Shown here piece by piece: positions 54,710-64,000 of a DNA stretch of 64,000 bases; positions within the stretch are counted from its first letter, which is position 1; every line of letters begins with the position of its first letter. The position numbers and the translations under genes were made by a program. This DNA is from Luteitalea pratensis (GTDB lineage: Bacteria; Acidobacteriota; Vicinamibacteria; Vicinamibacterales; Vicinamibacteraceae): positions 5,057,001-5,121,000 of the forward strand of contig NZ_CP015136.1 of NCBI RefSeq assembly GCF_001618865.1, given 5' to 3'. The notes beneath the pieces are model-generated. The model did no database searches, was not told the DNA's origin, and saw only the letters and a list, made by a program, of their open reading frames with translations.

Positions 54710-54798
54710 TGGTGCCGGGAGCGGGAATCGAACCCACACGACCCTTACGGATCAAGGGATTTTAAGTCCCCTGCGTCTGCCAGTTTCGCCATCCCGGC
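54710..54798 (-). tRNA. tRNA-Leu (UAA)
   Basis: Read on the minus strand: acceptor GCCGGGA pairs with TCCCGGC, anticodon loop CTTAAAA gives anticodon TAA, a class II variable arm (CCTTGATCCGTAAGG) and T-arm GGTTCGATTCC. The 3' CCA is encoded (54710-54712). 86 nt plus CCA. Confidence 0.95.
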
Positions 54799-54814
54799 GG
54801 GGTGGCACTCACTC

Positions 54815-54841
54815 ATGCCTAATGCCTAATGCCTAATGCCT
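54815..54841. repeat. Tandem heptamer (ATGCCTA x3-4)
   Basis: Three exact ATGCCTA units and a partial fourth, 17 bp from the 5' end of tRNA-Leu. Confidence 0.85.
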
Positions 54842-54924
54842 GCATGGGCGATGCGCGCGCCGCGCGTGGTGCGGCCCGCAGCGCGGCATTCGGCATCACG
54901 GCATCGCGGCATTTTCACAATGCA

Positions 54925-55290
54925 CTAATGCACCACGCCGCCGCTATTGGCCGGCGGCGCTTTCACGGCTTCGTTGAGCAACTGCTCCAGCTTCGCTTGC
55001 GGCAGCGCGAATGGCCCGGCGACCGCCGACGCGCTGTGGATCTCGAGGGCGATCAACGCGCCCTCCGCATGCGGACTGACGATCCAGTTGATGCCCCTGA
55101 ACGTGAGCGCGGACGGCTCGTCGCTGCGGCCCGGGTTCAGCGCGCGATCGATGGCGAGCAGGGTCGACTGCAGCACCGTGCTCGCATCGTCGACGGTCCA
55201 GGCCGCGGGGTCGTCCCCGCCGATGTGGTGGACGGTCTCGGTGAAGACCTTCTCGTTGGCGCGCAGCATGATTTCGACGTCGTAGGTCAT
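54925..55290 (-). CDS. Hypothetical protein (121 aa)
   Basis: ATG at 55290 (MTYDVEIMLRANEKVFTETV). Alternates hydrophobic and charged residues and looks globular (VLQSTLLAIDRALNPG; GALIALEIHSASAVAGPF). No signal or TM. Divergent from the 55451 gene. No family is recognised. Confidence 0.55.
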   Translation of the reverse strand: MTYDVEIMLRANEKVFTETVHHIGGDDPAAWTVDDASTVLQSTLLAIDRALNPGRSDEPSALTFRGINWIVSPHAEGALIALEIHSASAVAGPFALPQAKLEQLLNEAVKAPPANSGGVVH

Positions 55291-55450
55291 GGATGTGAAT
55301 CGCTCGGGAATCGATAAACTCCAAGAATTGCACACTTCAGCCCGCTCGTGGCAGGGAGATGGCGTCGGCACCACGCCGCGTGCAGAAACCCGCCACATTC
55401 GTGCAAATCCTGAGGTTCGCCGGCGGCCGGCCGCTGCTACACTCGCCTCG

Positions 55451-55897
55451 ATGCTGACGCCGCGCGAATTCGTGGGCCGCATGACCGAGTGGGTGGACGC
55501 ATTCAATCGCGGCAGCCTCGACCTGCCGGACGGCATCCTTCACAAGGACGCGGTGTTCCGCCTCAACGGCCGCGCCTACGAAGACACGCTTGGCCGGCCG
55601 CCCACCGACCCGCTCGTGCGGCTGGTGGCGCGAGGCCCCGGCGGGTACCGGCTGCTGGTGAAGGCCCTGCAGTACACCCTGACGGCCCCGGGCATCGCAG
55701 TGCGCGACTTCGAGATCCGGCACGGCCTCGGGACCGGCCACATCGACCTCACGGGCCGGTTGCGCGACACCGGCGAGGGGTGGGTGAGCAACGCCGACCT
55801 CGCCATGACTGTCGACGTCGACGGCCACGTGACCGAGATTGCCATCCAGATGGACCCCGACGACGTGGCGCGACTGCTGCAGGCCCGACAGGCCTGA
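55451..55897 (+). CDS. Hypothetical protein (148 aa)
   Basis: ATG at 55451 (MLTPREFVGRMTEWVDAFNR). Soluble, alpha/beta (GILHKDAVFRLNGRAYEDTL; DVDGHVTEIAIQMDPDDVAR). The size is compatible with an NTF2/SnoaL-like fold but no diagnostic motif is seen. Not recognised. Confidence 0.55.
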   Translation: MLTPREFVGRMTEWVDAFNRGSLDLPDGILHKDAVFRLNGRAYEDTLGRPPTDPLVRLVARGPGGYRLLVKALQYTLTAPGIAVRDFEIRHGLGTGHIDLTGRLRDTGEGWVSNADLAMTVDVDGHVTEIAIQMDPDDVARLLQARQA

Positions 55898-55908
55898 CAG
55901 GTCGCGAT

Positions 55909-56050
55909 GGCCGGGCTCGGAGAGCCGGCCCTATCGTCATTGAAACCGGCCCTGCGTCGGAGAGCCGGCCTACCGTCGTTGAAACCGGCCCGGCGTCGGG
56001 GAGCCCGGCCCTACCGTCGTTGAAATCGACCCCGCGTCGGAGAGCCGCCC
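55909..56050. repeat. Tandem array of ~40-bp units containing the CGGAGAGCCGG palindrome
   Basis: Three units of about 40 bp (CGGAGAGCCGGCC..., TACCGTCGTTGAAACCGGCC) and a partial fourth. Units are similar along their whole length, so there are no spacers. The first 24 bases are the exact reverse complement of 10256-10279. Confidence 0.85.
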
Positions 56051-56071
56051 CTGGCATCGGGCGGCCGGCGC

Positions 56072-56784
56072 CTATCGTCCCCGCGACAGCCAGCGATCGC
56101 GCAGCGTCGCGACAATGCGGGCGTCGACCGGCGCGCCATAGGACTCTCCAGTTCGCGCGAGTCGCCCGACGTGCAGTTCGCGCAGTGACGAGCACGGCGC
56201 GAGCACGTCGATGCCCTCCATCGACACGCCACCGCCGACGATCACGCGAACCGGCACGATCGCGGCCTGCAGTCGCACGAGCGCCCCCGCGCGTGACGCC
56301 CATGCGCCGGCGCCACCGCCAGAGAGCACGCGATCGACAGCCGGGCAACGTCGCAGCGCCGCGGTGGGGTCGCCGCTGATCCGCTCGATGGCCCTGTGTA
56401 CGGTGATGCGGGCCCGCGGTACTCGTTCGGCCACCAGCGCGAGCGCGGCCTCGTCGATCTCGGCAGATCCGTCCGCTGCGGCGCGCACGTAACCGGTGAC
56501 GACGTCGACCGGCAGATCGGCAAACAGCGCAGCGTCGTCAGCGATCTCGTCCCGGTGCGTGTCGTCGCCGACGAGGAACGTGTTGCGCGGCCGAATCATC
56601 ACGCGTAATGGAATGCCGACGCGTTCCAGCAGCGCCTCGACCACGCGCACGTCGGGTGTGAGGCCGTCGGCGCGGATGTCGCGGACGACCTCCAGGCGCG
56701 TCGCGCCGCCTGCCTCGGCGGCCAGGCCGTCCTCGACCGACAGGGTGATGACTTCGAGGGCATCGGAGGGCGATGTCGAGATCG

Positions 56785-56788
<4 letters not shown>
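56072..56788 (-). CDS. cutC: CutC-family copper homeostasis protein
   Basis: 238 residues from a GTG at 56788 overlapping the stop of the YyaL gene (GTGA). TIM-barrel with the family blocks [33 protein letters not shown] (IRPR) and [18 protein letters not shown], plus [15 protein letters not shown]. CutC was linked to copper tolerance, but the biochemical function is unsettled. Shorter N-terminus than the open frame suggests. Confidence 0.88.
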
Positions 56789-58932
<2,144 letters not shown>

Positions 58933-59138
58933 CGGGCCATCTTAGCCCTGATGCAAGGTCGGGGTGCCCTCGTCCGGTGCCGTTTCTCTGAGTATTCTCG
59001 CGAATTCAACGCCCTTCACCGACACCTGTGACCCGATCGGTGACGGCGCGACCCTCAAAGCCACGGGCTCGGCGCCGGCTGCCACGCGATCCCACACGGC
59101 CTCGGCGTGCGCGCGCGTGTCCGCGCTCTCAGCGCGGA

Positions 59139-61622
59139 CTAGCCGGGTTGTCGAGGAGCGGGTGTCGAGAGTCCCGCGAAATGCTCCAGGAGCAGGCGGT
59201 GGACGAAGATGAAACCGCCTCCCACCTGACGCAGGAATACCAGCCTCACCCCCTGTCTCAGTGATCCGATGAGCCTCCGCGGCGTGCGTTCGGAGATGAC
59301 GAGCATCAGCCGCAAGACGTAGTGGAGGACGATGTCCGCTCCCCCGAACACCGCACACCCCAGTGCTCCCGGGATGTAGGCGAGGCCCACCCACATGCCC
59401 GGCTTCGCAAAATCGGAACCGAAGGTCAAGGCGAGCACCACGCCGACACATCCGGCAAAGACGAGCGCCGCCCGGAGCATGGTCCGCCGAATCCCCTGAT
59501 TGGGCGAGAACGTCTTGAGCGCCCGTGGCTGCACACCCCCGAGGCCGAATCCGGCCAACCAGCCCACCGCCACGACTGTGGCGTAACCCCTCCAACCCGA
59601 AGCGGCAGCCAGCCCGGACAACGCGTTTTCGACCAGGAGCATCAGGCCGAGGGCGACCACGACGCCGCCCCAACTGCGCTTCAAGGCGGATCGCCTCGAC
59701 CATCCCACGCTTTCGAACGTCTCGATTTCCTTGGTCAGAGGGAGCCGAGCCTTCAAGGCGAGCACGATACTGAGCGGCGCGATGATCAAGATGCTCCCAA
59801 GGGCAGACAAAAGAACCTGATCGAGCGAGAACGAGACGTCGGACGGCGACGGGGAAATCGTCTGAAGGCCCACATGGACGACGACGCCGACGACCAGACC
59901 GCTGGCGATCCAGATGCCGATCGGTCGCAGCCATCCGAGCGTGCGAGACAAGCCCGTGCCAGCCATGACGAGCTCGAAGAGACTCACGGCCAACGCCTGC
60001 GACAGGGCCGCCCACGCCGCGAAGCGGATCGACCCCTCGGAAAAATACAGGCCCCAGGCGCCGGTCAACGCGAGCGCGAGCGCGGTCCGGCCGGTCACGA
60101 CGTAGGCGGCAAGCGCCCAGCGTTTCGTGAGCCACGACGGCTGCATCTGCTCCACCAGGTACTCAGTGACGCCCTGGCCCCGCATCGCGCGCGCCAGCCA
60201 GGCAAGGAAGGCGATCGTCTGCGGTCTGGTCCCGAGCCCCTCCCGGACGCCCTTGCGGGCAAACATCGTCTGGATGTACCGGTCGAACAGAGCGTGGCGT
60301 CTCTTCTCGGGTGTGGTGTCCGCGGACGCCGACGGCGCCTCGGGCGACGCGTCGGCATAGGCCAGCGCCATCACGTTCAGCAGCAGCGGCGACGTGGCCA
60401 GCGAGCGAAGCGACTCGTCGTTGTCGAGCGCCGATGCAAGACCTGCGAAGCGAGGTCCGATCTGCATGAGGTAGGACTGGATTTGCGCCGCCTCGAGCGG
60501 TCGAAGCCGGATCGCCCCCCAGGCCTTGATCCGGTCGGGTAGCGCCACGTATTCGGCGACGCGGCTGCAGACCACCAGGCCGGGCGCACCATGGCTCTCC
60601 ACATACGCGTTGATGGCGCGAACGCAGTCAGCACGTCGCGACTCGTTCACTTCGTCGAGCCCGTCGAGCAGCAGGAGCAGGCGTCCCTCCGTCAGCCAGC
60701 GGCGGCACAACTGCTTCGGGATCTGGTACCTGCCGCGAATCTCCTCGGTCAGCCAGTCGAAGAGCGGCCCGCTTCGCGAGCCGAAGGACGAGAGATTCAA
60801 GACGACCGGGGTGATGCCTTCGTGTTCAGAGGCCAGCAGGCTGCGGGCAAGGTCCAGCAGGCACGTGGTCTTGCCCGCGCCAGGCTCGCCGAGGACCAGC
60901 AACGATCGGCCCGCTTCCTCGAAGATGTCCGCAATCTTGCGGCTCCTCAACAGCTCGCGCGTGGAGTGGTCCGGCAACTCCAGCACGGTGGCCCACGGAT
61001 GGTCGATGGCCTCCGTGTTGCCCTCGATGCCGAGATCGATCAGGACTTCGTCGTACAGCGAGTGCTTGAGGACGCCGTCCACCCAGAACTGCTCGACCTT
61101 GCGGCGCAGGATCTCGAGCTGGGACTGTTCGACGTCCCGGCCCGGCGTGGCACGGCGCTGCGCCATCTCCGTTCGCTGGTCGCGGATCCGGCGCGCCTGC
61201 CAGGCCGCCAGGTCGTCCTTGACCATGGCTCCGAGCTGTGACGCGTTCTCGAACCGCCGAACCGTGACCCCGTTCTCGACGTGACCTGCCCGCGCGAGGA
61301 AGGCTTCGAGCCGCGGATCGCGGCCGTCAAGGGCGGTCCGTCGTTCGTACACCAGGCGGTCCTTTCCCAAAGTGGTCGCCAGTTCGAACTCTTCGACCGT
61401 GTACGCCCCGTACTTGTTCGCAAACAGGCCGACGTAGATATCAGCGCTGTCGAGTTCCTTGCTGAAGGTCAGCGCGGGACTCTCCGGCCGGGCGCCCGCG
61501 TCGCGCTCGAAAAGCCAGGCGTCGATCTTGAGCTCGTCGAGCGCCTGCTTGACGGCAAGACGCTCGGGTTCGAGCTCTTCCATCGAGGAACTGACGAACG
61601 CTCGGATGCGTTCGAAGATCAT
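59139..61622 (-). CDS. DUF4062-NACHT NTPase with C-terminal multi-pass membrane domain
   Basis: 827 residues. N-terminal DUF4062-like domain (about 5-90: IRAFVSSSMEELEPERLAVK; SADIYVGLFANKYG). NACHT NTPase (about 235-420) with Walker A GEPGAGKTT (245-253), Walker B RLLLLLDGLDEV (314-325) and sensor-like ATSPLLLNVMAL. From about 500 to 780 there are eight to nine hydrophobic segments, broken by a cytosolic-looking TFSPNQGIRRTML (704-716), and the end has GGGFIFVHRLLLEHFAG, a NACHT-type C-terminal motif. STAND-type NTPases act as signal-triggered switches, some in anti-phage defence. No obvious partner gene lies beside it. Confidence 0.85.
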   Translation of the reverse strand: MIFERIRAFVSSSMEELEPERLAVKQALDELKIDAWLFERDAGARPESPALTFSKELDSADIYVGLFANKYGAYTVEEFELATTLGKDRLVYERRTALDGRDPRLEAFLARAGHVENGVTVRRFENASQLGAMVKDDLAAWQARRIRDQRTEMAQRRATPGRDVEQSQLEILRRKVEQFWVDGVLKHSLYDEVLIDLGIEGNTEAIDHPWATVLELPDHSTRELLRSRKIADIFEEAGRSLLVLGEPGAGKTTCLLDLARSLLASEHEGITPVVLNLSSFGSRSGPLFDWLTEEIRGRYQIPKQLCRRWLTEGRLLLLLDGLDEVNESRRADCVRAINAYVESHGAPGLVVCSRVAEYVALPDRIKAWGAIRLRPLEAAQIQSYLMQIGPRFAGLASALDNDESLRSLATSPLLLNVMALAYADASPEAPSASADTTPEKRRHALFDRYIQTMFARKGVREGLGTRPQTIAFLAWLARAMRGQGVTEYLVEQMQPSWLTKRWALAAYVVTGRTALALALTGAWGLYFSEGSIRFAAWAALSQALAVSLFELVMAGTGLSRTLGWLRPIGIWIASGLVVGVVVHVGLQTISPSPSDVSFSLDQVLLSALGSILIIAPLSIVLALKARLPLTKEIETFESVGWSRRSALKRSWGGVVVALGLMLLVENALSGLAAASGWRGYATVVAVGWLAGFGLGGVQPRALKTFSPNQGIRRTMLRAALVFAGCVGVVLALTFGSDFAKPGMWVGLAYIPGALGCAVFGGADIVLHYVLRLMLVISERTPRRLIGSLRQGVRLVFLRQVGGGFIFVHRLLLEHFAGLSTPAPRQPG

Positions 61623-62143
61623 GGGGGACCCTGGGCCGGGCGCGATTCTAGCACCGGGTCACGGCCGACGGCGTCTGACGTTGCCTACGGAGACACACGC
61701 CATGCCTCGCTTCGCGCGCAGAATCACCTCGCCGGCGCCCGAACGCGTCAGCCACGGCGTCAACGACCGCGCGTGCACATAGACCGACGTTTCGCGTAGA
61801 CGAGCGCTTGCGTATCGGGCACGCGGTCCCTGCGCGCGGGCCAGGTACCGAGATGCGTTCGTTCCCGACTAGCAGAAGCCGCAAGAGGGGAAGCGCGATG
61901 AAGAAGAACGCGGTCGACCCAATGCGAAGGACTACCGCGGCTTCTGATTGCCAACGCGCCGGTCGGGCTCACCTGTGGTCAGTCCGTGACCTGACCTGTG
62001 ACGTTCCCGGACGCGCCGCGCCACGTCTAGCTCCCCTTGCGGGCGCGACCGACCGCCGCTTTCTTGTTTTCTGGCGTCGCTGAGGGTCGCTGGGGCCCTT
62101 TGGCCTCGAAGCCCTGATGTAATATCGGCCCAGGGAGACGCCA
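61623..62143. other. 521-bp region, no convincing gene
   Basis: Between the NACHT gene start and the DJ-1-like gene. Reading frames in both directions are Arg-rich and unlike the neighbours. On the minus strand 62027-62110 encodes a Lys/Arg-rich stretch (KGPQRPSATPENKKAAVGRA) that could be a gene end, but no start is visible. A TAATAT at 62119 could be a -10 element for the DJ-1-like gene. Confidence 0.45.
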
Positions 62144-62683
62144 GTGATCACCGATCAACGCAAGCGCGTGGCTTTGCTCGTGGAGGATGAGTTCGAGGAT
62201 GCCGACGTGGCCGGCACGAGCGACCTTCTCCGGTCGGCCGGTGTCGAGGTGGTGATCGTCGGTCCGCTCGCGGGACGTACCTATCGCGGACGCAAGTCCC
62301 TCGAGGTGGAGTCGGAACTCGCGGCCGGCAAGGCGCATGCGAAGGACTTCGATGCGGTGCTCATCCCCGGCGGCCATGCCCCCGATCGGATGCGGATGCG
62401 GCACGCCATGATCGACCTCGTCCGCGACACGCTCGCGGCGGGAAAGCCGGTGGCGGCCATCGACCGCGGCGCGCAGTTGCTGATCTCGGTGAAGGCCGTG
62501 GCGGGCCGCACGATCACGTGCTGGCCGTCCATCGCCATCGACATCAAGAACGCCGGCGGACGCTACGTGGATCGCCCCGTCGTCGAGGATGGCTGTGTGA
62601 TCACCGCCCGCAAGGCCGACGACGTTCCGCACTTCGCCGCGGCAATCCTGAAGGCGCTCGGCAACCTGCAGCCCGCCTCCTGA
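62144..62683 (+). CDS. DJ-1/PfpI-family protein lacking the nucleophilic Cys
   Basis: 179 residues from a GTG preceded by AGGGAG. The class I glutamine-amidotransferase-like fold is clear: RVALLVEDEFEDADVAGTSD, VVIVGPLAGRTYRGRKSLEV and DFDAVLIPGGHAPDRMR. The nucleophile elbow, normally A-x-C-H-G, reads AAIDRGAQLL, with Asp107 and Arg108 in place of Cys and His; the partner Glu is also Asp-shifted. Protease, deglycase or chaperone-type catalysis by Cys is therefore not expected. It is 17 bp upstream of galK. Confidence 0.87.
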   Translation: MITDQRKRVALLVEDEFEDADVAGTSDLLRSAGVEVVIVGPLAGRTYRGRKSLEVESELAAGKAHAKDFDAVLIPGGHAPDRMRMRHAMIDLVRDTLAAGKPVAAIDRGAQLLISVKAVAGRTITCWPSIAIDIKNAGGRYVDRPVVEDGCVITARKADDVPHFAAAILKALGNLQPAS

Positions 62684-62700
62684 GACGCGCCCCCTCGCCT

Positions 62701-63813
62701 GTGACAGAAATACCCCATCACGACATCATCCGGCACCTCGGTCACCGGCGCACCGTGATTGGCCAGGCGCCCGGACGCGTGAACCTGATCGGTGAGCACA
62801 CGGACTACTCCGGCGGCTACGTGCTGCCGATGGTGATCCCGCAGACCACCGCAGTCGCCGCCGCTGCCAATGCCGATGCTGCGTCGCGTGCGTGGAGCGC
62901 CTCCATGCCGCACGATCAGCAGCAGGTCCGCTTCGTTGTCGGCGAGGAGGCCCGCGCCGGCGCGTGGGTGGATTACGTGCAGGGCGCCAGCGCCGTGCTG
63001 CGGGCGGCCGGGCACCGCGTCAGCGGCTTCGACGCCGTAATCAGATCCGAAGTGCCGCTCGGCAGCGGCCTGTCGTCGAGCGCCTCGCTCTCGGTCGCGG
63101 TCCTTCGCGCCTTGCGCGACCTGTTCCAGTTGCCGATCGACGACGTCGTGCTCGCCGGCCTGGCCAGACGCATCGAGACCGACTTCATCGGCGTTCCCGT
63201 GGGCGTGATGGATCCGATCGCCTGTTCGCTCGGCGCGGCCAACCAGGCGCTGTTTCTCGACACCCGGGATCTCTCGTGGCAACTGGTGCGGATTCCCTCG
63301 ACCGCCGAGTTCGCGGTGATCAACTCTGGCATCAGTCACAGCATCTCGACCGGCAGCTATCGGCTGCGCCGGCAGGAGTGCGATGCCGCCACGCGGTTGC
63401 TCGGCGTCCGCGACTTGCGGGACGTCGCTGACGACGACCAGCGCCTCGACACACTGCCCGACCCGCTGCGCAAGCGCGCCCGGCACATCGTCAGCGAGAA
63501 CGGCCGCGTGCTCGGCGCCGTCGACGCATTGCGCAAGCGTGACATGGCCCGCTTCGGCGCCCTGATGGACGGGTCGCATGCGTCGCTGCGGGACGACTAT
63601 GAAGTGTCGCTGCCGGAAATCGACCGGATGGTGGAGATCGCGCGTGCCCAGCACGGCGCGCTCGGCGCACGCATCACCGGCGGCGGCTTCGGCGGCTCGA
63701 TCGTGGTCCTCACGCAGGCCGGGCAGGCCGCGCGGGTGGCCGGCGCCGTCGCCCAGTCGGTGCGCGACGAACTCGGGCTGCGACCGCAGATCCTCGTCCC
63801 CGCTCCGGCGTAA
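62701..63813 (+). CDS. galK: Galactokinase
   Basis: 370 residues from a GTG at 62701. GHMP kinase motifs: galactose-binding PGRVNLIGEHTDYSGGYVLP, ATP-binding PLGSGLSSSASLSVA, and C-terminal GARITGGGFGGSIVVL. FIGVPVGVMDPIACSLGAAN contains the catalytic Asp region. It phosphorylates galactose at C1 (Leloir pathway). Between the DJ-1-like gene and a Na+/solute symporter gene, in one presumable operon. Confidence 0.94.
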   Translation: MTEIPHHDIIRHLGHRRTVIGQAPGRVNLIGEHTDYSGGYVLPMVIPQTTAVAAAANADAASRAWSASMPHDQQQVRFVVGEEARAGAWVDYVQGASAVLRAAGHRVSGFDAVIRSEVPLGSGLSSSASLSVAVLRALRDLFQLPIDDVVLAGLARRIETDFIGVPVGVMDPIACSLGAANQALFLDTRDLSWQLVRIPSTAEFAVINSGISHSISTGSYRLRRQECDAATRLLGVRDLRDVADDDQRLDTLPDPLRKRARHIVSENGRVLGAVDALRKRDMARFGALMDGSHASLRDDYEVSLPEIDRMVEIARAQHGALGARITGGGFGGSIVVLTQAGQAARVAGAVAQSVRDELGLRPQILVPAPA

Positions 63814-63852
63814 GCGCGCCCGGGCTCGCCCGCGGGTACAATCCGCGGACGC

Positions 63853-64000
63853 ATGACTACCCTCGATTTCGCGGTCCTGGCCGCGTACTTCGTCCTGATC
63901 TTCGCGATCGGCTTTTCCTTCGCACGCCGCAACCGATCCTCGACGGAGTACTTCCTGGCCGATCGCAACGTCGGCTGGTTCGCCATCGGCACGTCGCTGT
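63853..64000 (+). CDS. Sodium/solute symporter, N-terminal fragment
   Basis: ATG at 63853, 39 bp after galK, running off the window. The 49 visible residues contain TM1 (FAVLAAYFVLIFAIGFSFAR) and the family's STEYFLADRNVGWFAIGTSL, the SSS signature of SglT/GalP-type transporters. Galactose transport is inferred from the galK neighbour. Confidence 0.85.
   Translation, partial: MTTLDFAVLAAYFVLIFAIGFSFARRNRSSTEYFLADRNVGWFAIGTSL

Noticed and set aside
55909-56050. Possible CRISPR array (TCGTTGAAAC-like repeats at regular spacing)
   Set aside because: The units are similar over their whole 40 bp, so there are no unique spacers; only three units; no cas genes nearby.
58942-59138. Coding-like minus-strand frame ending TLHQG, between the NACHT gene and YyaL
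   Set aside because: About 65 codons read naturally, but there is no credible start and the frame is only the continuation of an antisense-phase shadow of the NACHT gene.
61623-62143. Small genes on either strand in the gap upstream of the DJ-1-like gene
   Set aside because: Basic low-complexity products, no ribosome-binding sites at the candidate starts, and inconsistent codon usage.

Overview
The window is a GC-rich, densely packed stretch of chromosome from a Gram-negative, outer-membrane-bearing bacterium. A Ser/Thr kinase fused to a PD40-type propeller, a DUF4159 protein, an HAE1/TolC efflux operon, a YyaL protein, a long-form IspH and many intergenic palindromes edged by GTAG/CTAC together suggest an Acidobacteriota member of the Vicinamibacteria (Luteitalea-like). 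That placement is inference from gene content; no rRNA gene is present.

Layout. 1-2.8 kb: end of a sigma factor gene, an anti-sigma-like membrane protein, a secreted protein and two small membrane proteins. 3.0-10.1 kb (minus): glycerate kinase, then the overlapping chain gatB > large membrane protein/DUF3108 fusion > ftsE > ftsX. 10.3-12.9 kb (minus): a coupled pair of unusual response regulators. 13.1-15.5 kb: an IS110-family element with perfect inverted repeats whose transposase frame runs out of the element into a SpoIID-like lipoprotein gene. 15.6-18.4 kb: HAD phosphatase and DUF4159 protein (minus), sigma/anti-sigma pair (plus). 18.5-29.4 kb (plus): IspH, a Spy-like periplasmic protein, a complete TolC/adaptor/RND efflux operon and a kinase-propeller protein. 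29.4-41.8 kb (minus): small unknown proteins, an RlmL-like methyltransferase, M14 peptidase, FolK/ferritin-like/DksA-like operon, ABC transporter plus TesA-like lipoprotein, TonB receptor. 41.9-45.9 kb (plus): DPP4-like peptidase and histidine ammonia-lyase. 46.0-54.8 kb: formiminotransferase, MscL, a truncated DUF481 gene, MalQ, a secreted RraA-like protein, an OmpH/Skp chaperone, an exported methyltransferase and tRNA-Leu(UAA). 54.9-64 kb: CutC, YyaL, a DUF4062-NACHT-multi-TM protein, a DJ-1/PfpI homologue lacking its nucleophile, GalK and the start of a Na+/solute symporter.

Functional links. Many neighbours overlap by ATGA or GTGA (ftsE/ftsX, ABC ATPase/TesA, CutC/YyaL, DksA/ferritin-like), implying translational coupling. 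DJ-1-like, galK and symporter genes are 17 and 39 bp apart and look like a galactose-uptake operon. HutH and FtcD are the first and last steps of one histidine-degradation route, but the middle enzymes are not here.

The most distinctive features outside the genes are (i) palindromes whose GTAG edge often supplies the TAG stop codon of the gene upstream, (ii) tandem 7-9 bp arrays between and inside genes, (iii) the IS110 element, which abuts one of these palindromes and has a structured leader that could be part of a bridge RNA, and (iv) a duplicated tRNA-Leu 3' end that resembles an integration scar.
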